Assembly (NCBI GenBank): GCA_016281805.1
Contig: JAEEJJ010000021.1
Location: 1 to 45,614, forward strand
Direction: 5' to 3'
Length of the DNA: 45,614 nucleotides
Source: Clostridiales bacterium
GTDB lineage: Bacteria; Bacillota; Clostridia; Oscillospirales; UBA644
The notes below the pieces were generated by a model. That model had not been told where the DNA came from, made no database searches, and saw nothing but the letters and a program-made list of their open reading frames with translations. Below are positions 30,409 through 39,552 of this stretch, piece by piece (within the stretch, counting starts at the first letter, position 1; every line of letters begins with the position of its first letter). Position numbers and translations under genes: made by a program.

Positions 30409-32286
30409 TCAGAGAAGCATCTCCATTATTGCGCCGCTTTCCTCAACAAAGCCCGCAAGCTCTTCGGCAGAGAGTTTTCTTTGACCGAGAAGAGCAAGAG
30501 TATAAATATGCTTTGCAAGTTTTTTTGCTGTATCTTCCGGAGCGGAGCCAAGCTTTTTGATGAGAGCGCTGTTTGAGTTGAGAATAAGAGTCGATTCTTT
30601 AGGCAGCGTATAGGGATTTACATCCTGTCCCGCAAGCTTGTAAAGATTCATCATCTCTTCGAAACGTCTGCTCTGTTCGGAAATATTAAGAAGAGCGGGT
30701 ATTTTTTCATCCGCAAGAGGCGAAATCTCAATTTTCAGCTGTTCACTGCCCGACGCTTCTTTGAAAAGCTTTTCGAGATCCTCGTTTTTGTCTGCTTCGC
30801 CGTCGCCTTTCAAAGCCGCTGTATCGGCATCTACACGCATGAATTTTGTGTTTTCAAAGCCCTGCTCAACAGATGTGATAAACTGTGAATCGATAACATG
30901 ATCAAGCACGACCGTAGGGATCCCGCGAGCTTTGAAAAGATTTACATATACAGCCTGCTGAACGGGGTCGTTTGCATAATATATCGTCTTTTCGGTTTTA
31001 TCCTTGTTTGCTTTTTCATTATATTCAGCTACGGTAAGATATTCTCCGTCCGTTGTTTTGAAAATAAGAGAATCTTTTACTCTGTCAAAAAACTTTTTAT
31101 CGCGTATGCATGCGTATTCAACGAATGTTTTTATGTCCTTCCAGCATTCCTGATACTTTTCGCGTTCAACAGAAAACATACCGTTGAGTTTGTCGCACAC
31201 TTTTTTGACGATGTGATTTGCGATTTTTTCAACATATGCCGAGCCCTGAAGATAGCTTCTTGAAACGTTCAGCGGCAGATCGGGACAGTCCAGAACACCT
31301 TTGAGCATAAGAAGATAGTCAGGAAGGACTTCCTTGATGTTGTCGGCAACAAAAACCCGGTTATAGAAGAGTTTTACCTGTCCTTCAAGGCTTTCATATT
31401 CGTTTTTAAGACGCGGGAAATAAAGAATACCCTTGAAATTAAGCGGATAATCGGCATTTATATGAATATAGAAAAGGGGATCGTTCCAATCGAAAAATAC
31501 CTTTTTGTAGAACTCTTTATATTCGTCTTCGGTACACTGAGACGGATTTTTGAGCCAGAGAGGTTCGGTATCGTTTATGGGCTTTCTTTCGTCCATAACC
31601 TCTATCTCGTTGCCTTCTGCGTCTTTTTCTTTATGCTTGGGCGGTTCTTCGCCTACCACTTCAAGATATATCGGAAAACGCATGAACGAGCAGTATTTTT
31701 CGAGAATTGATGCGATCTTGTCTTTTTCGAGGTATTCTTTCTCATCCTCGGAAATACACATCGTGATTTCCGTTCCTCTTGTTTTTCTGTCGCCTTCGAC
31801 CATTTCATATTCACCGTCTTCCGTGCATGTCCAGAATACTGCGGGAGCATCGGTATACGATTTTGTTGAAATGTTTACACGGTCTGCAACCATGAACGAC
31901 GAATAAAAACCGAGTCCGAAATGACCTATTATTCCGTCAGGACCTTTTCCATCCGCAGAATCCGTATCATATTTCTGAATAAAATCAAGCGCGCCGGAAA
32001 GAGCGATCTGATTTATGTATTTTTTTACCTCGTCTTCCGTCATGCCGATGCCGTTATCGGAAACGGAAAGAGTTTTCTTTTCTTTATCAATGACGACCCA
32101 GATACTGAAGTTATCATCAATGTTTTTCGCTTCGCCTATTGCCGCAAGATGCGACAGTTTCATAATGGCATCAGATGCGTTTGAAACGATTTCACGGAGA
32201 AAAATATCTTTATCTGAATAAAGCCATTTTTTTATTACCGGGAAAATATGTTCTGTCTGAACGCTGATGCCGCCTTTTTCTGCCAT
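30409..32286 (-). CDS. htpG: Molecular chaperone HtpG (Hsp90)
   Basis: LREIVSNASDAIMKL, LSVSDNGIGMTEDEV, IGHFGLGFYSSFMVAD, LNVSRSYLQ. Confidence 0.97.
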   Translation of the reverse strand: MAEKGGISVQTEHIFPVIKKWLYSDKDIFLREIVSNASDAIMKLSHLAAIGEAKNIDDNFSIWVVIDKEKKTLSVSDNGIGMTEDEVKKYINQIALSGALDFIQKYDTDSADGKGPDGIIGHFGLGFYSSFMVADRVNISTKSYTDAPAVFWTCTEDGEYEMVEGDRKTRGTEITMCISEDEKEYLEKDKIASILEKYCSFMRFPIYLEVVGEEPPKHKEKDAEGNEIEVMDERKPINDTEPLWLKNPSQCTEDEYKEFYKKVFFDWNDPLFYIHINADYPLNFKGILYFPRLKNEYESLEGQVKLFYNRVFVADNIKEVLPDYLLMLKGVLDCPDLPLNVSRSYLQGSAYVEKIANHIVKKVCDKLNGMFSVEREKYQECWKDIKTFVEYACIRDKKFFDRVKDSLIFKTTDGEYLTVAEYNEKANKDKTEKTIYYANDPVQQAVYVNLFKARGIPTVVLDHVIDSQFITSVEQGFENTKFMRVDADTAALKGDGEADKNEDLEKLFKEASGSEQLKIEISPLADEKIPALLNISEQSRRFEEMMNLYKLAGQDVNPYTLPKESTLILNSNSALIKKLGSAPEDTAKKLAKHIYTLALLGQRKLSAEELAGFVEESGAIMEMLL

Positions 32287-32313
32287 TTGATTGCCTCCGA
32301 ATTTGTTTGTTTT

Positions 32314-33195
32314 CTAATTGGTATATCTGAATCCTTTGCCGATTATTTCGCTTGTGTTTGTTATAAAAATAAACGACTCGGGATCGATTTTGCGTATATA
32401 TCTGCGCAGGAGCACTGCCTGTGCGGGCGTTGTAACGGTAAGAATAAGAGTTTTTTCTTCACCCGTATATGCGCCTTCGCCGTGACAGATCGTTGCGCCT
32501 TTATGGATATTCTGAGTTATAAATGCCTTTACCTCGTCGGGTTTTGATGTGATTATGGTAAGATATTTATGAAGGTTTATGTTTTCTATCGCGTTGTCGA
32601 TAACAAGAGTTTTAAGTACAAGACCGAGGAGAGAGAAAAGGCCTGTTTCAACGCCGAAAAGGAATGCGCCGAGAGTGATGAAGATATCGCTTATGAATAT
32701 TCCTTTTGAAATATTTAATGTTGTGTATTTCGCAAAGATCATAGCTATGATATCCGTGCCTCCGGAAGAGGCGTCGATATTGAAAAGTATCGATGTGCCG
32801 ACAGACGGGATAGCCACGCCGAAAACGAGTTCAAGGAACGGCTGATTTGTAAACGGCTCGGGCATTGGTGTCAATGCTTCGAAAATACCCGTAAAAACAG
32901 ATATCGCAACGCTTACATATGCCGTTTTAGCGCCGAAATTTCTGCCGAGAAATATAAAGCCCACCACAACAAGCACCATGTTCATTATAAACAGAAATGT
33001 TGCGCTCGAAATATTGGGGAAAAACTTTGTTATGACGACAGAAAGGCCTGCAACGCCGCCGATTGAAAATTTATTTGGAAATCTGAAATAATATGAACCT
33101 ACGGCGTTCATAAGCGCGCCCAGATTCAAAAGTAAAAATGTTTTTATACTGCTTTTTGTAAAGTATTTTGCGAGAGGACTGTTTTTCTTTTCCAT
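32314..33195 (-). CDS. YitT family membrane protein (DUF2179 C-terminus)
   Basis: SIGGVAGLSVVI, SSGGTDIIAMIFAKYT, C-terminal TTPAQAVLLRRYIRKIDPESFIFITNTSEIIGKGF. Confidence 0.9.
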   Translation of the reverse strand: MEKKNSPLAKYFTKSSIKTFLLLNLGALMNAVGSYYFRFPNKFSIGGVAGLSVVITKFFPNISSATFLFIMNMVLVVVGFIFLGRNFGAKTAYVSVAISVFTGIFEALTPMPEPFTNQPFLELVFGVAIPSVGTSILFNIDASSGGTDIIAMIFAKYTTLNISKGIFISDIFITLGAFLFGVETGLFSLLGLVLKTLVIDNAIENINLHKYLTIITSKPDEVKAFITQNIHKGATICHGEGAYTGEEKTLILTVTTPAQAVLLRRYIRKIDPESFIFITNTSEIIGKGFRYTN

Positions 33196-33201
33196 ACCGC
33201 C

Positions 33202-33393
33202 CTACCGCACGCTTATATCATTCGGAATAATAAGCGCACATATAAGATACGCCCATATGCCGATCGTGCCTAACATCGCGGCTATAACCCATATCACACG
33301 CACTACCGTGGGGTCCACGCCGAGATATTCGCCTATTCCGCCGCAAACGCCGCAAATCAGACGGTCTGCACTGCTTTTGTAAAGACGTTTCAT
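33202..33393 (-). CDS. PspC-domain protein
   Basis: MKRLYKSSADRLICGVCGGIGEYLGVDPTVVRVIWVI. Confidence 0.93.
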   Translation of the reverse strand: MKRLYKSSADRLICGVCGGIGEYLGVDPTVVRVIWVIAAMLGTIGIWAYLICALIIPNDISVR

Positions 33394-33453
33394 TCCGTTC
33401 TCCTGTTTTTTCGGGAATAAGGTACCGCCGTTAACGACGGTACCTTGCGTAAG

Positions 33454-34875
33454 TCATTTATGGCATGCGCCTTTATAGCCTTTATTGGTGGGAATGAATG
33501 TTCCGTTTGCCTTTGCATCGGCAATACGCTTTTTAGCGCGCTCGATCTCGCCGTTTTTCTGCCAGCGCGGAAGCCATTTTTCGCATGCGATAAGCATTTC
33601 GTCCGTCATCTGACATATTTCCGGCGTATTGAGCACCGCACCGGTAAGAGGATCCATCATCATTGCCTGGCGCAAAAGCTGTATATCGGCAGCTACTGCC
33701 GCTTCAACGGCAAGTCTCTGCACCCAGATGCTCTGAGAGCATACGGCTGCACAGCCGAGCGGAAGATCGCCGTATTTCGGAACGGATATTCCGTTTTTAT
33801 CTGCGTAACACGGCACTTCAACAACGCATTCATCGGGAAGATTTGTTACCGTGCCGTTATTCATTACATTGAAGTGTCCGCGATAAACATGACCGAGTTC
33901 CAGCCCCTCGATTATATATGAACCATGTTCTGAGCTGCGGCTGCCGTATTTTATCGGGGGATCCGACATAAGCTTGGGAAATTCGGTCACAAACCATTCT
34001 CTTCCCTCTCTGCATGCTCTGAGATAGCCGCCCGATTCACCGTTATGCCAGTTTTCCATGCTTATCCAGTCTTTTATCTCATTCGGGCGTTTTCTGTACC
34101 AGCTCACATATTCCGAAAGGTGACCGTTTGATTCGGTTGAATAGTATCCGAAGCGTTTAAGCATATCTATACGGACCTTTTCGGTTGCCATAAGATGTTC
34201 GTTTTTTTCGTATGCTTCAAGAACTTTTCCGGTAACGTCCACGCCGTTGTGAGAAAGCTTGACATACCATGTCTGATGATTTATTCCCACGCATGAATAA
34301 TCAAGTTCAGATTTGGGAATACCGAGCGCATCCGCGATCTGCGCATGTCCTCCCTGAACGCCGTGACAAAGACCGAGAGTTTTGACTTTGCCGTATTTAT
34401 TCGCTGCCCATGTAAGCATGGCGTTCGGATTACCGTAGTTGAGAAGAAGAGCTCCGGGCAGTGCGCAGCTGTTTATATCTTCACAAAAATCAAGGATCGC
34501 CGACACGCCTCGCTGACCGTACATTATTCCGCCTGCGCAAAGGGTATCGCCCACACACTGATCAACGCCGTATTCAAGCGGAATATTAACATCTGTTTCA
34601 AATCCTTCAAGCTTGCCTATACGGGCGGTGTTGATCACATATTTTGCTCCTTCAAGAGCTTCTTTTCTGTTGAGAGTTGCCTTTATTTTTATATTCAGTC
34701 CGTTTGCCTCTATATCGCGCTGGCATACTTTTGTGACCATTTCAAGGTTGCGCTCGTCTATATCGTGAAACACAACGTCAATATCCGCAAATTCTGGATT
34801 TGCAAGGATATCCGAAAGCAGTGTTCTTGTAAATGTGAGGCTGCCCGCGCCTATGAACGTAATGCGAAAACTCAT
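33454..34875 (-). CDS. melA: Alpha-galactosidase, GH4 (MelA-like)
   Basis: FIGAGSLTFTRTLLSDIL NAD motif, LNYGNPNAMLTWA, GLCHGVQGGH metal-site Cys/His, GINHQTWYV. Confidence 0.9.
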   Translation of the reverse strand: MSFRITFIGAGSLTFTRTLLSDILANPEFADIDVVFHDIDERNLEMVTKVCQRDIEANGLNIKIKATLNRKEALEGAKYVINTARIGKLEGFETDVNIPLEYGVDQCVGDTLCAGGIMYGQRGVSAILDFCEDINSCALPGALLLNYGNPNAMLTWAANKYGKVKTLGLCHGVQGGHAQIADALGIPKSELDYSCVGINHQTWYVKLSHNGVDVTGKVLEAYEKNEHLMATEKVRIDMLKRFGYYSTESNGHLSEYVSWYRKRPNEIKDWISMENWHNGESGGYLRACREGREWFVTEFPKLMSDPPIKYGSRSSEHGSYIIEGLELGHVYRGHFNVMNNGTVTNLPDECVVEVPCYADKNGISVPKYGDLPLGCAAVCSQSIWVQRLAVEAAVAADIQLLRQAMMMDPLTGAVLNTPEICQMTDEMLIACEKWLPRWQKNGEIERAKKRIADAKANGTFIPTNKGYKGACHK

Positions 34876-34907
34876 GATAAAACCTCTTTTCTAAATATGA
34901 AAAATAT

Positions 34908-35372
34908 TTATTCAATTATCCTTCGATTTCTTTTTTTTCTGAGCTCGCTGAAAAAATCAGACAGTACAGCGGAACATTCATCGGCAAGAAGACCGTGAAA
35001 AACCGAAGGTTTGTGCGTAAATGAGTTCTGAAGAGCAGTTACGCTGCCCATCGCTCCGTTTTTTTTATCGGGAGCGCCGATATAGACGTTTCTGATGCGA
35101 GAGTTGATTATTGCGCCTGCGCACATCGGACAAGGTTCGAGAGTAACGTAAATATCGCACTCCCAAAGTCTCCATCCGCCGAGTTTTTTACACGCGCGGT
35201 CGATCGCCGTTATTTCGGCATGCCGAAGTGCGTTTTTATCGGTTTCTCTGCGATTATATCCCGTTGAGACCACCGTTCCGTTGCGGACTATGACTGCCCC
35301 TACCGGGACCTCCCCGATCATTGCGGCTTTTTTCGCGCATAACAGAGCTCTGCGCATAAATTTTTCTTCCAT
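34908..35372 (-). CDS. tadA: tRNA adenosine(34) deaminase TadA
   Basis: GEVPVGAVIVRNG, HAEITAID, TLEPCPMCAGAI. ATG 35372. Confidence 0.95.
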   Translation of the reverse strand: MEEKFMRRALLCAKKAAMIGEVPVGAVIVRNGTVVSTGYNRRETDKNALRHAEITAIDRACKKLGGWRLWECDIYVTLEPCPMCAGAIINSRIRNVYIGAPDKKNGAMGSVTALQNSFTHKPSVFHGLLADECSAVLSDFFSELRKKRNRRIIE

Positions 35373-35373
35373 A

Positions 35374-36576
35374 TCAGATAAAAACGGACGCAAAACGCGT
35401 TTCAAGTATTTTTTGGGTTTCGCCTTCAAAACAGCATTTTTGCGTGAACATCAGGTTGCCGCAATATTCTTTTGCAAGCATCAGCGCGATTTTATCGTCG
35501 CATGTTACCGCGAGGGGAACATCAAACATATAAACAGAGCCGAGAAGCTCTTTTGCCTCTTCCTCAGTTTTCAGTTCGATTTCCGCTGCGTCGTATTCTT
35601 CCGGATCAAAATCAAACGCTTCTTCAAGAAATGTTTCAACATCGTATACGGGGCTGAGGGAAGGCGCATTATCAAAGATATAAAGCGTTTTTTCCGTGCA
35701 GACAGTTATTTTTCCGTCCGTATTGCAGCACGGCATCTTTGCGCTACATTCAGGCAGTACTTTTGCAAGAGCGGCAATATGATCCGGAGTTGTTCCGCAG
35801 CATCCGCCTACAACCGACGCGCCCTCGCTTATAAGCTTTCTCATCGCTTCCGAAAAGTCTTCGGGAGAGAGATAGTTTTCCACATCCGTTCCCGCATTCG
35901 GTTTGCAATATATCGGCGCTTTTGCAGCGGAATATGCGGCACGGACGTTTGCAACCATATCAAGAGGACCGGTCGAGCAGTTGAAGCCGGCAGCCGAAGC
36001 ACCGAGAGAACCGAGCAGAGAAACGCATGTTTTTATATCGCTGCCCGTCATTGTTTTTCCGTTTTTATCTACCGTAACCGATGCGAATATCGGTTTTTCG
36101 GAAATATCTTTGCAGGCAAGAAGAGCGATCCGGGATTCGGAAAGCGAATACATCGTCATAAACGACAGGATATCAACATTTTCTTCAGTAAAAACTTTCA
36201 GCGGTCCGGCAAAAGACTCATATATATCATTGAAGGTAGCCTTGCCCATAGGCTCGCAGAAAAGTCCGCACGGAGAAATATCGCTTGCGATAAGAACATT
36301 GCCGCCGCCGAATTTTTCAGCTGTTTCGCGTGTTAAATAAATCAGCCTTTTCAGAACATCCGAATATTTATCTCCGAATTTTTCGGAATTTACGCCGAAA
36401 GTGGGAGTATATATAACTTTTGAGCCTGCTTCGATGTAACGTCTAAGAAGATCGGACATCACAGACGGATTTGCAAGCACAAAATCAGCCGTTCTTTCGC
36501 CGGGTTGCATACCTGCCGCGATAAGATTTGTGCCGGTGGCTCCGTCTAGAAGTAAGGGATATGTAAAATTCATCAC
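35374..36576 (-). CDS. Homocysteine S-methyltransferase family protein (MetH-N-like)
   Basis: LLLDGATGTNLIAAGMQPGE, GFNCSTGP, VVGGCCGTTPDHI zinc site. Confidence 0.88.
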   Translation of the reverse strand: MMNFTYPLLLDGATGTNLIAAGMQPGERTADFVLANPSVMSDLLRRYIEAGSKVIYTPTFGVNSEKFGDKYSDVLKRLIYLTRETAEKFGGGNVLIASDISPCGLFCEPMGKATFNDIYESFAGPLKVFTEENVDILSFMTMYSLSESRIALLACKDISEKPIFASVTVDKNGKTMTGSDIKTCVSLLGSLGASAAGFNCSTGPLDMVANVRAAYSAAKAPIYCKPNAGTDVENYLSPEDFSEAMRKLISEGASVVGGCCGTTPDHIAALAKVLPECSAKMPCCNTDGKITVCTEKTLYIFDNAPSLSPVYDVETFLEEAFDFDPEEYDAAEIELKTEEEAKELLGSVYMFDVPLAVTCDDKIALMLAKEYCGNLMFTQKCCFEGETQKILETRFASVFI

Positions 36577-38252
36577 ATTTTCTCCGGAGCGGTTACTTTC
36601 AGAACCGCAAGTGCATTTTCAAGAACCGTTTTTACCGCCTTTACAAGCGCTATTCGCGAATACATTACTTTTTCGTCGTCCACCCTGACACGGCAGTCAT
36701 TATAAAAAGCGTGAAACGCGGTAGCAAGGTCAACCGTATATTTTGTTATTCTCGATACATCGTAATCCGTCGCCGTTTTTACAAGCTCGTCGGGATAAGA
36801 CGCAAGACTGTTTATCAGCGCTTTTTCAGCTGGTTCGGAATATGTTATATCCGTAAATTCCTTATCAGGATCCGTTCCTTCAGCTCTGAGCACGGAAAGG
36901 ATGGAGCATATTCTCGCATGAGCATACTGAACGTAATAAACGGGATTCTGATTTGTTTTTGCAACAGAAAGGTCGATATCAAAATCAAAATGCGTATCCG
37001 ATCTTCTTAAATTAAAGAAAAATCTTGCGGCATCAACGCCTGTCATTTCAAAAAGATCCGAAAGAGTTATGCTGCGGCCTGTCCGTTTTGACATTTTTAC
37101 TGCTTCGCCGTTCTGAAGAAGACGTACAAGCTGAACGACAATTACATCGAGCTTGGAACTGTCCACACCTATTGCGTCAAGGGCGCCTTTAAGACGTGCG
37201 ATATGTCCGTAGTGATCTGCGCCCCAGATGTTTATTACTTTTTCAAAGCCTCTGTCAACGATTTTATTTCTGTGATACGCAATATCGGCGGCAAAGTAAG
37301 TGGGCGTGCCGTTTTTTCTTATAAGGACCTCGTCTTTTTCGGCTCCGAAATCGGTCGCTCTGTACCACAGTGCGCCGTCCTGAGAATACGTATGTCCGTT
37401 TTTTGTGAGGATATCGATTATTTCATTTACTGCGCCGCTTTTATGAAGAGTTGATTCGCTGAACCAGTTATCGTATTCCGCTCTGTATTCATCAAGGTTT
37501 GAGCGGATTATTTCCATATTTTTCGGAAGAGCATATGCAAGAAGCGCCTGTTTTCTTTCGTCCGACGGAGCGTTCAGATATTTGTCGCCGTTAACGGCAA
37601 TAAATTCTTCCGCCCTGTCTGTGATATCTGCGCCTTTATAACCGTCTTCGGGAAATTCGACGGCATCCTGACCGAGAAAATGCTGAAGATATCTCGCTTC
37701 AAGAGAATCCTTGAATTTCTCTATCTGATTTCCTGCGTCGTTGATATAAAATTCGCGCGTAACATCAAATCCGGTAAGTTTAAGGACCGTTGCAAGGCTG
37801 TCGCCGAGAGCGCCGCCTCTGGCATTGCCCATATGCATCATACCTGTCGGGTTTGCGGAAACATACTCGACCATCACTTTTTTTCCTGCGCCGAAATCCG
37901 AGCATCCGTATTCAGAGCCCTCGGAAGAAATGTTTTTCACAACATCCGAAAAATAATCGGAACTCATGCGGAAATTGATAAACGCACCGGCAACTTCCGC
38001 AGATGAAAGCCACGGATGGAGCGAAATATTGTCAACGATCGTTTTTGCGATCTGAGCGGGATTTTTTCTGAAAATTTTCGCGCCGGTCATTGCCGCATTG
38101 GTCGAAAAATCACCGAAAGAAGGATCTTTGGGAACTTCAACCGAAAAAGAATATTCATCTGCATCCGGCAGCTCGCCTTTACGCTGCGCCTCTTTTATTG
38201 CGGCAGATACGCTTTCTGTTATTATTCTGTTTATTTCTTTTAAAAAGTCCAT
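36573..38252 (-). CDS. argS: Arginyl-tRNA synthetase
   Basis: VEYVSANPTGMMHMGNARGGALGDSLA, NIWGADHYGHIARLKGAL, VKMSKRTGRSITLSDL. Confidence 0.97.
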   Translation of the reverse strand: MDFLKEINRIITESVSAAIKEAQRKGELPDADEYSFSVEVPKDPSFGDFSTNAAMTGAKIFRKNPAQIAKTIVDNISLHPWLSSAEVAGAFINFRMSSDYFSDVVKNISSEGSEYGCSDFGAGKKVMVEYVSANPTGMMHMGNARGGALGDSLATVLKLTGFDVTREFYINDAGNQIEKFKDSLEARYLQHFLGQDAVEFPEDGYKGADITDRAEEFIAVNGDKYLNAPSDERKQALLAYALPKNMEIIRSNLDEYRAEYDNWFSESTLHKSGAVNEIIDILTKNGHTYSQDGALWYRATDFGAEKDEVLIRKNGTPTYFAADIAYHRNKIVDRGFEKVINIWGADHYGHIARLKGALDAIGVDSSKLDVIVVQLVRLLQNGEAVKMSKRTGRSITLSDLFEMTGVDAARFFFNLRRSDTHFDFDIDLSVAKTNQNPVYYVQYAHARICSILSVLRAEGTDPDKEFTDITYSEPAEKALINSLASYPDELVKTATDYDVSRITKYTVDLATAFHAFYNDCRVRVDDEKVMYSRIALVKAVKTVLENALAVLKVTAPEKM

Positions 38253-38269
38253 TTTCGGTTCTGCGCCTT

Positions 38270-38701
38270 TCAGGAATTATATTTGTATGTGAGCTTCATT
38301 GTATTCTGGCTTGAAAGAATATTGTTGAATTCAACAAAATAGTCTATTTCAAGCTTTCCGCCTCGGTCGTTTGAAACGGATCTGACTCTGTTTGTGGAAA
38401 AGCCTATCTCCACAGGCTCGTTGAACGCATCGGTATAATGGCAATGCTGCTTTACGCCTTCCTCAAATATCATAGAGGATGACACGTTGTTTCTGCCTGT
38501 TGTTGTGAGCTCCACATTATTATCGTCATATATCTTAAAGCTTGTTACCTCTCCGGGAATACCGCATATTTCCGTTCCGTCAAATTCAATAAGACGGCAG
38601 TGTTTTTTTCTTGATACGCGGACATCGGATATAAGAAGCATTGATTCGATCCCGTCCTGAATCGATTTGATTTCGAGAACGGCAGTATTTTCTTCTTTCA
38701 T
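38270..38701 (-). CDS. DUF1934 (YwiB-like) protein
   Basis: ~143 aa from MKEENT; beta-rich, next to argS as DUF1934 genes often are. Confidence 0.75.
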   Translation of the reverse strand: MKEENTAVLEIKSIQDGIESMLLISDVRVSRKKHCRLIEFDGTEICGIPGEVTSFKIYDDNNVELTTTGRNNVSSSMIFEEGVKQHCHYTDAFNEPVEIGFSTNRVRSVSNDRGGKLEIDYFVEFNNILSSQNTMKLTYKYNS

Positions 38702-38726
38702 TTTATCTCCTTTACAACTTCTGTCG

Positions 38727-39536
38727 TCAATTGTCATCGCCAAGCGATACTTTTTTTACTTCGCCTATTTTTTTGTTCAGAAAAAGCTCAGCAAGCGCAA
38801 TAAAGCCTGAAGGTTCATCAGTAACATAATAAACGCTTCCGCCTGCGCCAGACATATTTTCCTGCTTTGATTCTTTAATATGTCTGCAAACTTCTTTTGC
38901 CGCCTCTTTGCCGGAATCGACAAGAGTTATATCGGGACCGAGAAACTCCTCGATAGCCGGGCGTAGAATAGGATAATGAGTGCAGCCGAGAATCAGCGTA
39001 TCTGCGCCGCTCGATTTTATTTCTGATAAATAATCTTCCACTATAAGCTTTGCGACCGGATCGTTTTTACCGAAATAGCCGTTTTCAACGATCGGCACAA
39101 ACATCGGGCACGCTTTTTCTATAACGGATAAATCGCTGTTTATCGCACGCAGCTCTTTTCCGTATGCGCCGCTGTTGATCGCAGCGTTTGTGGCGATCAC
39201 GGCGACTTTGCCGTTTTTTGTAACTTCAGCGGCTTTTTTTGCCGCGGGAGAAACGACGCCTTCTATAAATACGGGGCACATTTCTTTCAGTACCGGCAGC
39301 GCAACCGTGCTTATTGTGCCGCATGCAACAAGGACAGCTTTAACTTTCTGTTTAAAAAAGAATTCAAGATCCTGTTTTGCAAATCTGACAAGTGTTTCCG
39401 GCGAACGCGATCCGTAAGGAACGCGCGCAGTATCGCCGAGATATATAATGTTTTCGTTGGGCATGAGTTCGGACAGTTCTTTTACAGCGGTAAGTCCGCC
39501 GAGTCCTGAATCGAAAACGCCTATTGCTTTTTCCAT
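38727..39536 (-). CDS. murI: Glutamate racemase
   Basis: IGVFDSGLGGLTAVKEL, YLGDTARVPYGSRSPE, VACGTIST, LGCTHYPIL. Confidence 0.96.
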   Translation of the reverse strand: MEKAIGVFDSGLGGLTAVKELSELMPNENIIYLGDTARVPYGSRSPETLVRFAKQDLEFFFKQKVKAVLVACGTISTVALPVLKEMCPVFIEGVVSPAAKKAAEVTKNGKVAVIATNAAINSGAYGKELRAINSDLSVIEKACPMFVPIVENGYFGKNDPVAKLIVEDYLSEIKSSGADTLILGCTHYPILRPAIEEFLGPDITLVDSGKEAAKEVCRHIKESKQENMSGAGGSVYYVTDEPSGFIALAELFLNKKIGEVKKVSLGDDN

Positions 39537-39552
39537 AAATCATTCTCCGAGA

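Noticed and set aside
33419-33446. Inverted repeat AAGGTACCG...CGGTACCTT as an intrinsic terminator
   Set aside because: Good hairpin between the GH4 and PspC genes, but no T-tract on the minus strand side; left as a structure of unknown role.
35281-36336. 351-aa plus-strand ORF opposite tadA/homocysteine methyltransferase
   Set aside because: Antisense to two recognised genes in a uniformly minus-strand region; no recognisable domain.
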